Shown here in pieces: positions 39,345 through 48,105 of a stretch of DNA of 64,000 bases. A program made the position numbers and the translations under genes. The stretch spans positions 3,439,044 through 3,503,043 of the forward strand of contig NZ_HE997181.1 in NCBI RefSeq assembly GCF_000312425.1, given 5' to 3'. The first letter of the stretch is position 1. Every line of letters begins with the position of its first letter. Source of the DNA: Reyranella massiliensis 521 (GTDB lineage Bacteria; Pseudomonadota; Alphaproteobacteria; Reyranellales; Reyranellaceae). The notes under the pieces are model-generated. The model was not told the DNA's origin and did not search any database. It worked only from the letters and a program-made list of their open reading frames with translations.

Positions 39345-41099
39345 TCAGCCGCCGAGGAGTTCCATGGCGCGGTCCATGGTCACGACGCGATCGTCGAGCA
39401 GCGCCGCCGTCATCGCGTCTTCGGCGCGATGGTCCGGCAGGCCGAACGGATCGGCATTGCCCAGCCGATGATCGATGACCAGGCGGGACAGCAGCAGGCG
39501 GCGGGCGTCGCCCCCCTTTTCGCCGAGCCGTGCGCCCTCCGCCGCCATCAGCGCAGCGCTGGTCGCGTGATAGAGGCCGCTCGCGGCCTTGCGGCACGAG
39601 GCCTCGGCTTCCGGCTGCTTCGACACCTTCTCCGCGAAGTCGACGGCGCGATCGACAAGCTGGGCAACGCGGCCGCGGAACTGGCCGGGAATCGGTGCAG
39701 TTCCGATATCCTTGTGCAGGGCTGCGGCCAACGCCTCGTGGGCACGGTCCTTGCCGACGGCACGGCGCACGATGTCGAGCGCGTTGACGCTCGACGTGCC
39801 CTCCCACAGGAGGCCGAGATGGGCGTCGCGCACCAGCTTGGCATTGCCCCAATCCTCGATGAAACCGTTGCCGCCGCGCATTTCCATCGCGCCGGTCGCC
39901 ACCGCGACGTTGTCGCGGCTGGCGCGATATTTCAGCATCGGCGTCAGGATGCGCAGCTCGGCTTCGTTGCCTTGCGTCATCGCCACGGCCGCGGCGAGGC
40001 CTACAGACAGCGCCTGCTCGGTCGGCAGCATCAGCTTCAGCAGCTGGCGCCGTGCCATCGGATGGTCGATCAGCGTGCGGCCGAACGTGGTGCGGTGGCG
40101 GGCGACCTGCAGGGCCTCGTTGAGGCAGCGGCGCATCATGCCGGCAGCGCGGAAGCCATGGCTGAGCCGCGACAGGTTCACCTGATCCATCATGTGCTTC
40201 AGGCCGCGGCCCTGCTCGCCCATCAGGTAGGCGACGGCGCCTTCCATGATGGTCTCGCCGGCGGCCATGGAGCGTGAGCCCATCTTGTCCTTGAGCCGCA
40301 CGACCCGGTAGCGGTTGCGGCTGCCGTCATCGAGGCGGCGCGGCATGGCGAAGATCGAGAGGCCGGCATTGCCGGCGGGTGCGCCTTCGCAGCGCGCCAG
40401 CAGCAGGATCACGTCGTGATCGACGCAGGAGCAGAACCACTTGTCGCCCCACAGCTCCCAGTGATCGCCGACCTGGCGTGCGGTGAGCGCATTGCCCGAG
40501 ACATCCGAGCCGCCGGCCTTCTCGGTCATGAACTGCGCGCCCTTGAGGAGCTGGCTCATGTCCTGCGTAATCATGCGGTCGACGAAGCGCTTCTTGGTCG
40601 CCTCGTCGCCGTACTTCTGGATCAGCATGGTCGAGGTGTCGGTGACCGAGAGCGGGCAGAGCAGCGCGAACTCCGCCTGCGCGAAGATGTACTGGAAGGC
40701 GTACTTCACCAGCGGTGTCACGGGCTCGTGCCAGCCCAGCACCGGCTTGTGCGACATGGCATGCAGGCCGAACTCGCCGAAGCCGATCTGCTCCATCTCG
40801 CGATAGGCTGGGTGATACTCGACCCAGTCCTCGTCGCGCCCGAAGCGGTCGCGGAAATGCAGGATTGGGGTGCGCTTGTCGGCCTGCAGCGCCAGCTCGT
40901 CGAGCCGATTGCCGGCCACTTCGCCCAACCGCTCGAAATGCGGCGTGAAGTGCGCCAAGGCAGCAGGATCGAGGTGCAGCGACAGCAGATCCTGCACCGA
41001 GCGATCGATCGACCAGAAGTTGAGGCCACGGCAATCCGGAGCAATGAGGTCGGAGCGCGACATCGGCCGCTCGAAGGTCATCTTTGTCAGGGTGTTCAT
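39345..41099 (-). CDS. Acyl-CoA dehydrogenase (AidB-like)
   Basis: 584 residues. ACAD middle domain GAQFMTEKAGGSDVSGN and the C-terminal helical domain with RHRTTFGRTLIDHPMARRQL and MRGGNGFIEDW are clear; a long N-terminal and C-terminal extension gives the size of the AidB/large ACAD group. The family oxidises acyl-CoA thioesters with FAD; AidB itself binds DNA and may act on alkylated compounds. ATG at 41099 has AAGGGGA in front. It is divergent from a LysR gene with a strong palindromic site between them and may be regulated by it. Confidence 0.85.
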   Translation of the reverse strand: MNTLTKMTFERPMSRSDLIAPDCRGLNFWSIDRSVQDLLSLHLDPAALAHFTPHFERLGEVAGNRLDELALQADKRTPILHFRDRFGRDEDWVEYHPAYREMEQIGFGEFGLHAMSHKPVLGWHEPVTPLVKYAFQYIFAQAEFALLCPLSVTDTSTMLIQKYGDEATKKRFVDRMITQDMSQLLKGAQFMTEKAGGSDVSGNALTARQVGDHWELWGDKWFCSCVDHDVILLLARCEGAPAGNAGLSIFAMPRRLDDGSRNRYRVVRLKDKMGSRSMAAGETIMEGAVAYLMGEQGRGLKHMMDQVNLSRLSHGFRAAGMMRRCLNEALQVARHRTTFGRTLIDHPMARRQLLKLMLPTEQALSVGLAAAVAMTQGNEAELRILTPMLKYRASRDNVAVATGAMEMRGGNGFIEDWGNAKLVRDAHLGLLWEGTSSVNALDIVRRAVGKDRAHEALAAALHKDIGTAPIPGQFRGRVAQLVDRAVDFAEKVSKQPEAEASCRKAASGLYHATSAALMAAEGARLGEKGGDARRLLLSRLVIDHRLGNADPFGLPDHRAEDAMTAALLDDRVVTMDRAMELLGG

Positions 41100-41175
41100 G
41101 CACGTCCCCTTGAGAAAATTCCGGAGGAACTTGCGCCATAAACAGTGGTTCACAAATCGAGTTATCGGTAATCTG

Positions 41176-41196
41176 GAGTTGACTATTCCTCAACTC
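41176..41196. promoter_or_regulatory. Candidate LysR operator
   Basis: Perfect inverted repeat GAGTTGA-N7-TCAACTC, 10 bases upstream of the LysR gene at 41207 and 76 bases upstream of the divergent acyl-CoA dehydrogenase. It contains a T-N11-A core, as LysR sites do. It would suit autorepression plus control of the divergent operon. Confidence 0.55.
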
Positions 41197-41206
41197 AAAC
41201 CTGCCG

Positions 41207-42100
41207 ATGATCCCCCGCCTCCCGCCCCTCAACGCCCTGCGCGCCTTCGATGCCGCGGCCCGGCGCCTGAACTTCGCCCGTGCCGCAGCCGATCTCGCGG
41301 TCACGCCCGGCGCTGTGAGCCGACAGATCCAGGCGCTGGAAGCGTCGCTCGGTGTCCGCCTGTTCACGCGCGGCAACCGCGCGGTCGAACTGACGGCGCG
41401 CGGCCAGGTCTATGCAAGGCAGGTGCAGGAGGCCTTCGACCGGCTGGGCCTCGCGACCGAGCAGTTGCGCGGCCGCGACCCGCACGGACCGCTGGCCATC
41501 TGCGCCTATCCGACTTTCGCCATGCGCTGGCTGATGCCGCGCTGGCGGCGGTTCCACGACATGCACCCGGCCATCGACCTGCAGCTCACGACCTCCCTCG
41601 CGCCGGTCGATATCGCCCGCGACGGCTTCGATGCAGCCGTCCGCATCGGCGACGGCAATTGGCCAGGCCATGGCGCGGTCTGGCTGGCGGCCGTCGAGGT
41701 CTTTCCTGTCTGCAGTCCGGCCCTTGCCGCGCGGCTGCGCGACGCCGCCGACCTTCGCCATCACGTCCTGATCCACTCCGACCCGAGGCCCGACGACTGG
41801 CCGCGCTGGCTGCAGGCTGCAGGCGCTACCGGCGTGAACGGCGCGCGCGGCCCCCGCTTCGAGACGATGAGTCTCGCCTTCCAGGCCGCCATTGAAGGCG
41901 TCGGCGTGGCGATGGGCGTGGGCTGCCTGGTAGCGGAAGACCTGGCGCTGGGGCGGCTCGTGCGGCCACTCTCCTTCACCCATCGCAGCAAGCGCGAGTT
42001 TCACCTCGTCTATCCCCAGGCGCGCGCCAGTGATCCCAGGCTTGCGGCCTTCCGCGCCTTTCTCGCCGCCGAGGCCGCGGCCGAAGCGGCGGCGACGTGA
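41207..42100 (+). CDS. LysR family regulator (GcvA-like subgroup)
   Basis: 297 residues. LPPLNALRAFDAAARRLNFARAAADL and TPGAVSRQIQALEASLGVRLF give the helix-turn-helix (residues 4-62) of the GcvA/AmpR-like subgroup; the effector domain follows with YPTFAMRWLMPRW. Divergent from the acyl-CoA dehydrogenase/Bug receptor operon. The 3' end is 9 bases from the convergent aspartate dehydrogenase gene. Confidence 0.9.
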   Translation: MIPRLPPLNALRAFDAAARRLNFARAAADLAVTPGAVSRQIQALEASLGVRLFTRGNRAVELTARGQVYARQVQEAFDRLGLATEQLRGRDPHGPLAICAYPTFAMRWLMPRWRRFHDMHPAIDLQLTTSLAPVDIARDGFDAAVRIGDGNWPGHGAVWLAAVEVFPVCSPALAARLRDAADLRHHVLIHSDPRPDDWPRWLQAAGATGVNGARGPRFETMSLAFQAAIEGVGVAMGVGCLVAEDLALGRLVRPLSFTHRSKREFHLVYPQARASDPRLAAFRAFLAAEAAAEAAAT

Positions 42101-42109
42101 CGGCGTTCG

Positions 42110-42934
42110 CTACCAGTCGCTGGAACGCACCATCTTCATCAAATCGTCGGCCATGGTCAGCGCCGTGAGCACGCCGGTCTTGGGATTGTCCGGCATGGCG
42201 CGGCCCAGACGCTCCAGCTTCAGCTCGCCGGAATCAGAGACGACCTCGAGGCGGCTTGCGTTGGTGCCGGGCGGCAGGGTGGGATCGGCCACCAGCTCGA
42301 TTTCGGTACGGTCGAGCCCGGCGCCGCAGAGCGCCACCGTGACCGCGAGATTGGCGTTCTTCGGGTAGAGGCGGCCGGCATCCGCAGGCTTGCCGCGGAA
42401 GATCACCGTCGGCTCCTTGATCGCCGGCAGATCGAACTCCTTTTCCGCGGGCGTGCCGTTCCAGGCATGCGGCGGCTTGATCGAGGTGTACTTCACACGC
42501 TCCAGCTTGCCGAGCCGCATGGCCAGCAGGCCGTCCAGGCCCGCAATGGCCCCCGACGGCAGACGCAGCCGGGCACCGCTCTTTTCCGCGGCCTTCACGT
42601 GCTTGCGCCACAGAACCGGATCGCCATAGGCGCCGGTCGCGATCACCATGAAATCGATCCCCTTCTTCAGGATCTCCTCGCCCCAGTCGCGCACCGCCTG
42701 CTGGCTGGCGGCCTCGACCACGACGTCCGGCTTCAGTTTCAGGAGCGCCTTCAGCGTATCGACGACGGCGACCTTCTTGCCGACGGCCTTCTGCGTCGCC
42801 TTGACCCGGCCCGGCCGGACCAGCACGCCGACGATGTCGATGGGCGGCTTCTTTTCGCGAAACACGTCGAACAGCATCTGGCCGATGGCGCCATAGCCGA
42901 TCAGGGCGATCTTCAACTGTTTGTTCTTTGCCAT
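42110..42934 (-). CDS. nadX: L-aspartate dehydrogenase
   Basis: 274 residues. The Rossmann motif is IGYGAIGQ near residue 12; VVVEAASQQAVRDWGE and LPSGAIAGLDGLLA are typical of NadX-type aspartate dehydrogenases, and the His of PPHAWNGTPA is near the active site. The enzyme makes iminoaspartate for NAD synthesis, or runs in other amino acid metabolism. GGGGGAGAAAG lies before the ATG. It is read alone, convergent with LysR and divergent from the tRNA. Confidence 0.85.
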   Translation of the reverse strand: MAKNKQLKIALIGYGAIGQMLFDVFREKKPPIDIVGVLVRPGRVKATQKAVGKKVAVVDTLKALLKLKPDVVVEAASQQAVRDWGEEILKKGIDFMVIATGAYGDPVLWRKHVKAAEKSGARLRLPSGAIAGLDGLLAMRLGKLERVKYTSIKPPHAWNGTPAEKEFDLPAIKEPTVIFRGKPADAGRLYPKNANLAVTVALCGAGLDRTEIELVADPTLPPGTNASRLEVVSDSGELKLERLGRAMPDNPKTGVLTALTMADDLMKMVRSSDW

Positions 42935-42988
42935 CTTTCTCCCCCAGCCGGCGTCGGCCTGCGCGACTATAGCGGCCCGGCACGGCCC

Positions 42989-43017
42989 TTGCGACCGCAG
43001 GGGGCGGCGGCTATAAA
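42989..43017 (+). promoter_or_regulatory. Promoter of tRNA-Pro
   Basis: -35 TTGCGA (42989-42994), 17-base spacer, -10 TATAAA (43012-43017). Transcription would begin near 43024, about 29 bases before the tRNA. Confidence 0.6.
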
Positions 43018-43052
43018 CCCGCCCTCGCCGCGCGGGGTGTCTCCGTTTCTGA

Positions 43053-43129
43053 CGGAGTGTAGCTCAGCCTGGTAGAGCACTAGCTTCGGGAGCTAGGGGC
43101 CGGAGGTTCGAATCCTCTCACTCCGACCA
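43053..43129 (+). tRNA. tRNA-Pro (anticodon CGG)
   Basis: Acceptor arms CGGAGTG and CACTCCG pair fully, the D-arm is GCTC/GAGC, the anticodon stem CTAGC/GCTAG closes the loop TTCGGGA with CGG at positions 34-36, and the T-loop is TTCGAAT. CCA is encoded (43127-43129). One G-T pair closes the T-stem. Reads proline CCG codons, which are common in this genome. Confidence 0.95.
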
Positions 43130-43133
43130 ATAA

Positions 43134-43153
43134 AACGCCGGGAGACCGGCGTT
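43134..43153 (+). terminator. First hairpin after the tRNA
   Basis: AACGCCGG (43134-43141) pairs with CCGGCGTT (43146-43153) around a GAGA tetraloop, four bases after the tRNA. There is no U-run; it may act in 3'-end processing or as the first of two terminators. Confidence 0.45.
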
Positions 43154-43164
43154 GTGGCGAGACG

Positions 43165-43197
43165 AACGGCGCGCAGCGATGCGCGCCGTTTTCGTTC
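43165..43197 (+). terminator. Rho-independent terminator after tRNA-Pro
   Basis: An 11-bp perfect stem AACGGCGCGCA / TGCGCGCCGTT (43165-43175, 43180-43190) with a GCGA loop, followed by TTCGTTC. With the stem's own final T residues this makes a T-rich tail. It lies between the tRNA and a convergent minus-strand gene and could serve both. Confidence 0.75.
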
Positions 43198-43241
43198 ATG
43201 CAGCCCGCGGAAAACGCCGGCCGGCGAACGGATCGTCCAGC

Positions 43242-43541
43242 CTACATGCAGTAGGCCTGGGCCGCGACGACGGCGTTGAGGCCCTGCATTTCCTGAGGCG
43301 ACAGTTGCGAGGGGTTCAGCAGGTTGCCGCTGACGCTCACCGACTGGTTCGACTTGCGCAAGCCCAGGATCGCGTTCTCCCGCTGATCTGCCGGGATGCG
43401 CGCAATGATGCACTCACAGGTTTTCTGGGAGGCCGTGACCATGCATTCGCGCATGAGATCGTCGGCGCGAGCAACGGTCGACAGGCTCATCGTCAAGCCC
43501 GCGGCGAGGGCAACACCGGATACTGAGGCGATCACGCGCAT
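43242..43541 (-). CDS. Small secreted protein of unknown function
   Basis: 99 residues. A signal peptide (MRVIASVSGVALAAGLTMSL to about ARA) is followed by a short helical domain with three cysteines (CMVTASQKTCEC) and a C-terminal AYCM. The cysteine spacing suggests disulfides in the periplasm. ATG at 43541 is supported by GGAG 7 bases upstream. Family not recognised. Confidence 0.65.
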   Translation of the reverse strand: MRVIASVSGVALAAGLTMSLSTVARADDLMRECMVTASQKTCECIIARIPADQRENAILGLRKSNQSVSVSGNLLNPSQLSPQEMQGLNAVVAAQAYCM

Positions 43542-43590
43542 GGGAGTCTCCAAAGGAAGGCCTGCATCATACACGGACTGCTCCGGTATT

Positions 43591-44355
43591 TCAGCCGACC
43601 AGCCACTGCCGCAGGAGCCCAAAGAGGCCGGTCGCGAACAAGATGGCCAGTGCCACGTTGCGGTAGAGCCGCTCGCTGGCAAGGCCATGGAATAGCCGTC
43701 CCCCTGCCCAGGCGCCCACCGCCATGACCGGGAACAGCACGACTGCCCGCACCAGCGCGTCGACGCCGGCCACCCCCGTCGCCAGTACGATGACGATCAG
43801 CAGGAACTGCGTGAGGAAATAGTAGGTGACGATATTGGCGCGATTGACCTCGGGCGGATCCTTGCCGGAGAGCAGATAGAGCAGCACCGGCGGCCCGCCG
43901 ACGCTGGTCGTGGCCATCATCGCGCCCGACAGCGAGCCCACGATCACCGTCGCCACGGTCGAGCGCTTGCCGTGATATTTCCACCCCGTCCACATCAGGA
44001 CGACGAAGGCCACGATGACCGCCGAGACCGCCGTCACGATCGTGTTCTTGTCGACGCTCGCCAGCAGCCAGACACCAAGCGGCATGGCGGCACAGGCCGC
44101 GATGCTCATGGGCGTCAGCACCTTCCAGTCGGCATGCCTGCGGACCTGCGGAAAGAGCTGCAGCGAGACCACGAGTTCGATGGCGACCACGGTCACGACC
44201 ATCTCGGCCGAGCCGAACAGGATCGCGAAGATCGGCGCCATCAGCATGGCCGAGCCGAAACCGGCAAAGCCACGCATCAGGCCGGCAACGAGGGTGACGC
44301 CGATCGCGGTCCACAGGCCGGTCTCGGCAAACAATGACTGGATATAGGGGAGCAT
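43591..44355 (-). CDS. TauE/SafE family sulfite/sulfonate exporter
   Basis: 254 residues with seven to eight membrane helices; GLMRGFAGFGSAMLMAPIFA near residue 25 and GSLSGAMMATTSVGGPPVLLYLL near 140 are the two repeated halves of the TauE/SafE fold. The family exports sulfite, sulfoacetate or related anions. It may be linked to sulfur use in the cell, but the flanking genes give no direct proof. The region 44356-44507 upstream holds no gene. Confidence 0.88.
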   Translation of the reverse strand: MLPYIQSLFAETGLWTAIGVTLVAGLMRGFAGFGSAMLMAPIFAILFGSAEMVVTVVAIELVVSLQLFPQVRRHADWKVLTPMSIAACAAMPLGVWLLASVDKNTIVTAVSAVIVAFVVLMWTGWKYHGKRSTVATVIVGSLSGAMMATTSVGGPPVLLYLLSGKDPPEVNRANIVTYYFLTQFLLIVIVLATGVAGVDALVRAVVLFPVMAVGAWAGGRLFHGLASERLYRNVALAILFATGLFGLLRQWLVG

Positions 44356-44507
44356 GAGGAACGACTTCGAGCAGGAGGCGGACGAACGACAGCGGCCCGC
44401 GGCTCGTCAGGAGCGGCGGGTCAGCACGTAAGTCGAAGCGTCGCCAGTCGTTTCATGCAGCGTGGACCTTCGACGATCTGCCGCTCGCGGTCAATGACAT
44501 TGACGCA

Positions 44508-45287
44508 TCACGCCCGCTTGCCTTGCCCTTCTCCAGTCTTGTCGCGCAGGCGGCGCATGCCGCGCAGCCAGCGGTCGCGGTCGAGCTTGCGTGCCATGTA
44601 ATCCTTCACCTCAGCGTGCGGCAGGATCAGGAAGCGTTCCTCGTCCATCGCTTCGATCACGCTCTGCGAGACAGCTTCGGTATTGAGCACGCCGTCGACC
44701 GACGCAGCCGTGGCGCCGGCCATGCGCAGCATGTTGGTGTCGACGGCCTGCGGGCACAGGACCGAGACGCGGATGCCGCGATCGCCGTACTGAATGGAAA
44801 GATGCTCGGCCAGCGCCACGCCGGCATGCTTGGTGACGCCGTAGGGCGCGGAGCCCATCGAGGCCAGCAAGCCGGCGGCACTCGCGGTATTGAGCAGGTA
44901 GCCTTCGCCGCGCTTCAGCATCTGCGGCACCAGCGCCCGCGCGGCATAGACGTGCGCCATGACGTGGATCGCCCACGAATCGGCCCAGTCCTTGTCCGTC
45001 GCATCCTCGTGACCGCCGCGGCCGATGCCGGCATTGGAGAAGAAGACATCGACCTCGCCGAACGTCTTCTCGGCTTCGGCGATCAAACGCTTCACCTCGG
45101 CTTCCTTGCCGATATCGCCCGCCACCGCCAGCGCGCCGATATCCTTCGCGACCTTATCGAGGCGGCCGGCGTCCATGTCGGCCACGACGACGCCCTTGGC
45201 GCCCTCCTGGGCAAACCGCCGCGCGATCGCCTCGCCGATGCCACCCGCAGCGCCGGTAACGACGCAGACCTTGCATTTGATTTTCAT
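44508..45287 (-). CDS. Short-chain dehydrogenase/reductase (SDR)
   Basis: 259 residues. Rossmann motif TGAAGGIGEAIA at residues 11-22, NAG at about 90 (FSNAGIG), catalytic Ser in NTASAAG and YGVTK (Tyr-xxx-Lys) near 155. The start is the ATG at 45287 with GGGGAC before it. It lies 11 bases after the iron alcohol dehydrogenase stop; the pair likely oxidises the same alcohol or aldehyde series. Substrate unknown. Confidence 0.9.
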   Translation of the reverse strand: MKIKCKVCVVTGAAGGIGEAIARRFAQEGAKGVVVADMDAGRLDKVAKDIGALAVAGDIGKEAEVKRLIAEAEKTFGEVDVFFSNAGIGRGGHEDATDKDWADSWAIHVMAHVYAARALVPQMLKRGEGYLLNTASAAGLLASMGSAPYGVTKHAGVALAEHLSIQYGDRGIRVSVLCPQAVDTNMLRMAGATAASVDGVLNTEAVSQSVIEAMDEERFLILPHAEVKDYMARKLDRDRWLRGMRRLRDKTGEGQGKRA

Positions 45288-45298
45288 GTCCGTCCCCG

Positions 45299-46447
45299 CT
45301 AGCCCCAGCTCTGCTCGATCAGCTCGACATACTGCGCCTTGGTCGGCTGGCGCGGCGTCGAGAGATGGCAGTGATCGCCCATCGCGCCGTCGGCGATCTT
45401 CTCGACCTCGCCCTGCGCCAGCCCCATGGCGCCCAGTCCCTTGGGAATGCCGAGTCGTTCGTTGAGGCCGGCGACTGCGTTCGCCACGCCCTCGGCGTTG
45501 CCCTCGCTTTCGGGCAGCCCCATGACCTGCGCCACCTTCTTGAACTTCTCGCCGACCGCGGGCTCGTTGAAGCGCAGCACGGCCGGCAGGTAGATCGCGT
45601 TCAAGGTGCCGTGGTGCAGCCGGTAGCCCTTGAGGCCGCCGGTCGGATGGCTGAGCGCGTGCACGGCGCCCAGCCCCTTCTGGAAAACCATGGCGCCTTC
45701 CATCGCGGCCATCGCCATGTTGTAACGCGCCTCGCGGTCCTGCCCGTCCTTGGTCGCACGCTCGACGTACTTCCACGCCTTCTCCAGACCATCGAGCGCG
45801 ATCGAATCGGCCGGCGGATTGAAGACGTTGGCCAGGAAGCATTCGATGTTGTGCGTGAAGGCGTCCATGCCCGTGCCCGCCGTGAGATGCGGCGGCAGGC
45901 TCAAGGTGAGTTCCGGGTCGATCAGCGCCAGCCTCGGAATGAGATAAGGGCTGCCGATGGCGAGCTTGCGGCCGGAGTCCATGATGATGACGCCGCCACG
46001 ACTCACCTCGCTGCCGGTGCCCGAAGTCGTGGGAATGGCCACGATCGGCGCCACGGCCGCGGTGATCTTGCCTGCCCCGCCTTCGACGAAGGAATAGGGC
46101 TGCAGCGAAGTGCCGGGATGGGTCGCCATCAGGGCGACCGCCTTGGCGAGATCCATCGGCGAACCGCCGCCGATGGCGATGATGCCGTCGCAGCCTTCGT
46201 CCTTGTAGATCTTGAGCGCATCGCGCATCGCCGCTTCGGTTGGGTTTTCCGGCGTGCCGTCGTAGAGGGTGAGCGGCATGTTGCCCGGAAGCTGGTCCTT
46301 CACCTTGGCCCACAGCCCCGCCGAGATGACGCCCTTGTCGGTGACGACCAGCGGCCGGCGGATGCCGAGGAGCTGCAATTCGGCGTCCAGCAGCTTCAGC
46401 GCGCCGAAGTCGAATTGAATGCGTGTCAGGTAGGTGATCAAGGCCAT
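45299..46447 (-). CDS. Iron-containing alcohol dehydrogenase
   Basis: 382 residues. The NAD-binding GGGSPMDLAK is near residue 95, and metal-ligand blocks GTGMDAFTHNIE and LSHPTGGLKGYRLHHGTLNA (His ligands) match the Fe-ADH family, which covers butanol, lactaldehyde and 4-hydroxybutyrate dehydrogenases. AGAGGG lies before the ATG. First gene of a two-gene unit with the SDR. Confidence 0.9.
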   Translation of the reverse strand: MALITYLTRIQFDFGALKLLDAELQLLGIRRPLVVTDKGVISAGLWAKVKDQLPGNMPLTLYDGTPENPTEAAMRDALKIYKDEGCDGIIAIGGGSPMDLAKAVALMATHPGTSLQPYSFVEGGAGKITAAVAPIVAIPTTSGTGSEVSRGGVIIMDSGRKLAIGSPYLIPRLALIDPELTLSLPPHLTAGTGMDAFTHNIECFLANVFNPPADSIALDGLEKAWKYVERATKDGQDREARYNMAMAAMEGAMVFQKGLGAVHALSHPTGGLKGYRLHHGTLNAIYLPAVLRFNEPAVGEKFKKVAQVMGLPESEGNAEGVANAVAGLNERLGIPKGLGAMGLAQGEVEKIADGAMGDHCHLSTPRQPTKAQYVELIEQSWG

Positions 46448-46495
46448 CCGTCATTCCCTCTCGATTTTGCCGCGAGCCTACGCGAGAAGAAGCGG

Positions 46496-46975
46496 ATGAG
46501 CGATACTCTTGTCCTGCGCGCGGCAACCCTTGCCGATGCGGCAAAGATCGCGGCCACCATCGCCGCGGCCTTCGAACAGTATCGCGGCAGGCTCGTTCCG
46601 GAGTCGGGCGCGTTCGGGGAAACCGCCGAAGCGATTGCGGCGGAGCTGGCCAGCGGCGCCGGCGCCATCGTCGCGGAGCGAAACGGCGAGATGGTGGGTT
46701 GCGTGATGATCCACGAGATGGAGAGCGACCTTTACTTTGGCCGGCTCGCCGTGCTGCCAGAGGCGCGCGGCACGGGACTCGCGCGACGGCTGATCGACGC
46801 CGTGGAAGCCGAAGCCCGGCGACGCGGCCTGTCCGGTGTGCGCCTCGGCGTGCGCGTCGTTCTCACCGACAATCAACGCCTCTTCCGGTCGCTCGGCTAC
46901 GGGGAAATCTCGCGCGAGGCGCATCCCGGCTTCGACTATCCAACTTCCATCAACATGCGCAAATCTCTGGTCTAG
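46496..46975 (+). CDS. GNAT family N-acetyltransferase
   Basis: 159 residues. The acetyl-CoA site is LAVLPEARGTGLARRLIDA (the R-G-T-G-L-A loop near residue 90), and the C-terminal NQRLFRSLGYGEI is typical. Starts 48 bases from the divergent alcohol dehydrogenase. Substrate unknown. Confidence 0.85.
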   Translation: MSDTLVLRAATLADAAKIAATIAAAFEQYRGRLVPESGAFGETAEAIAAELASGAGAIVAERNGEMVGCVMIHEMESDLYFGRLAVLPEARGTGLARRLIDAVEAEARRRGLSGVRLGVRVVLTDNQRLFRSLGYGEISREAHPGFDYPTSINMRKSLV

Positions 46976-47019
46976 ACCTCTTGCGCGAGGCCCGGCTCGG
47001 GGAGGATAAAATCGCCCCC

Positions 47020-48105
47020 ATGACCACCCCCGCTAGCCATCGCGCGCCCCTCACTGGTCCCTCCGTCTGGCACGGCAAGGACATCAAGGACTCCAAGCGT
47101 TGGATCCGCGAGCTGACCGCCGATGCCGTCGAGGAACTCGACGCCGCGCTCAAGGGGCTGCGCGGCATGGAATGGTCGGAGATCAGGGCCGAAGACGTCT
47201 GGCTGCCGACGCTCGGTGAGCTGTGGGACGACATCGCCGACGAACTTGAGAATGGATGCGGTATCGTCAAGCTGAAGGGCTTCCCGGTCGACCGCTACAG
47301 CGAAGAAGATCTGCGTCGCCTCTACTTCGCCGTCGGCACGCATATCGGCACGCCCGTCTTCCAGAACCGTTCCGGCGAGCTGATGCGCCTCATCCGCGAC
47401 GAGGGCGCCCATGTCGGCCGGACCTACGGCGAGACCAAGGACGAGAAGGGCTCGACCTTCCTCTCTTCCTACGCCCGCACCCTGACCAATGGCGGCCTGC
47501 GCTTCCATACCGACCGCACCGACGTGGTCGGCCTGCTCTGCGTCCGCCAGGCCCTTGCCGGCGGCGTCAGCAAGCTCGCCAGCACGCCAGCCATTCATAA
47601 CGCCATCCTCGAACGCCGACCGGACCTGCTCGACGTGCTGTTCCAGGATTACTGGCGCAGCCGCTTCGGCGAAGAAGGCACGACCAAGGATGGCGAAGGG
47701 ACGACCAAGGAAACGGCCTACCCGCTGCCGATCTTCGGCCTGCGCGACGGCAAGTTCACCTCGCACTATTCGTTGACCTTCATCGAAGCCGCGCAGCTGG
47801 CGCCCAACGTGCCGAAGCTCACCGACGCCCAGCGCGAGGCGATCGATATGCTGATGCAGACGGCCGAGGAGCTCTGCTTCGAGATGACCCTGGAACCGGG
47901 CGACCTGCAGCTGATCAACAGCCACGTCACCTATCACGGTCGCACGCCGTTCGAGGACAATGCGGCGAGCGGCAAGGACCGGATGCTGATGCGGCTCTGG
48001 CTGACCATGCGCAACAACCGCCCCCTGCCCAAGGGCCACGAAGTCCTGTGGCAGGAGATCGAAGCCGGCCACCCGCGCGGCGGCATCCGGCAAGTCGCCG
48101 GCTAG
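47020..48105 (+). CDS. TauD/TfdA-fold Fe(II)/2-oxoglutarate dioxygenase
   Basis: 361 residues, longer than TauD. The iron ligands are HTD in LRFHTDRTD near residue 164 and His in NSHVTYHGRTPF near 307; a 2-oxoglutarate-binding Arg follows in RMLMRLWL. The extra length includes an inserted duplicated EGTTK segment near residue 219. It resembles the TauD/TfdA 'clavaminate synthase-like' proteins found across Alphaproteobacteria, whose substrates are mostly unknown. The next gene starts immediately after its stop. Confidence 0.82.
   Translation: MTTPASHRAPLTGPSVWHGKDIKDSKRWIRELTADAVEELDAALKGLRGMEWSEIRAEDVWLPTLGELWDDIADELENGCGIVKLKGFPVDRYSEEDLRRLYFAVGTHIGTPVFQNRSGELMRLIRDEGAHVGRTYGETKDEKGSTFLSSYARTLTNGGLRFHTDRTDVVGLLCVRQALAGGVSKLASTPAIHNAILERRPDLLDVLFQDYWRSRFGEEGTTKDGEGTTKETAYPLPIFGLRDGKFTSHYSLTFIEAAQLAPNVPKLTDAQREAIDMLMQTAEELCFEMTLEPGDLQLINSHVTYHGRTPFEDNAASGKDRMLMRLWLTMRNNRPLPKGHEVLWQEIEAGHPRGGIRQVAG
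47674..47715 (+). repeat. 21-base in-frame tandem duplication in the dioxygenase gene
   Basis: Two 21-base units, 47674-47694 and 47695-47715, both coding EGTTK followed by two variable residues. They lie in a surface-like insert between the two metal-ligand regions. Confidence 0.6.

Noticed and set aside
44508-46544. Single 678-residue frame spanning the SDR and alcohol dehydrogenase genes
   Set aside because: Only the SDR part is in this frame; the upstream part is the wrong frame of the alcohol dehydrogenase gene, which has its own start and stop.
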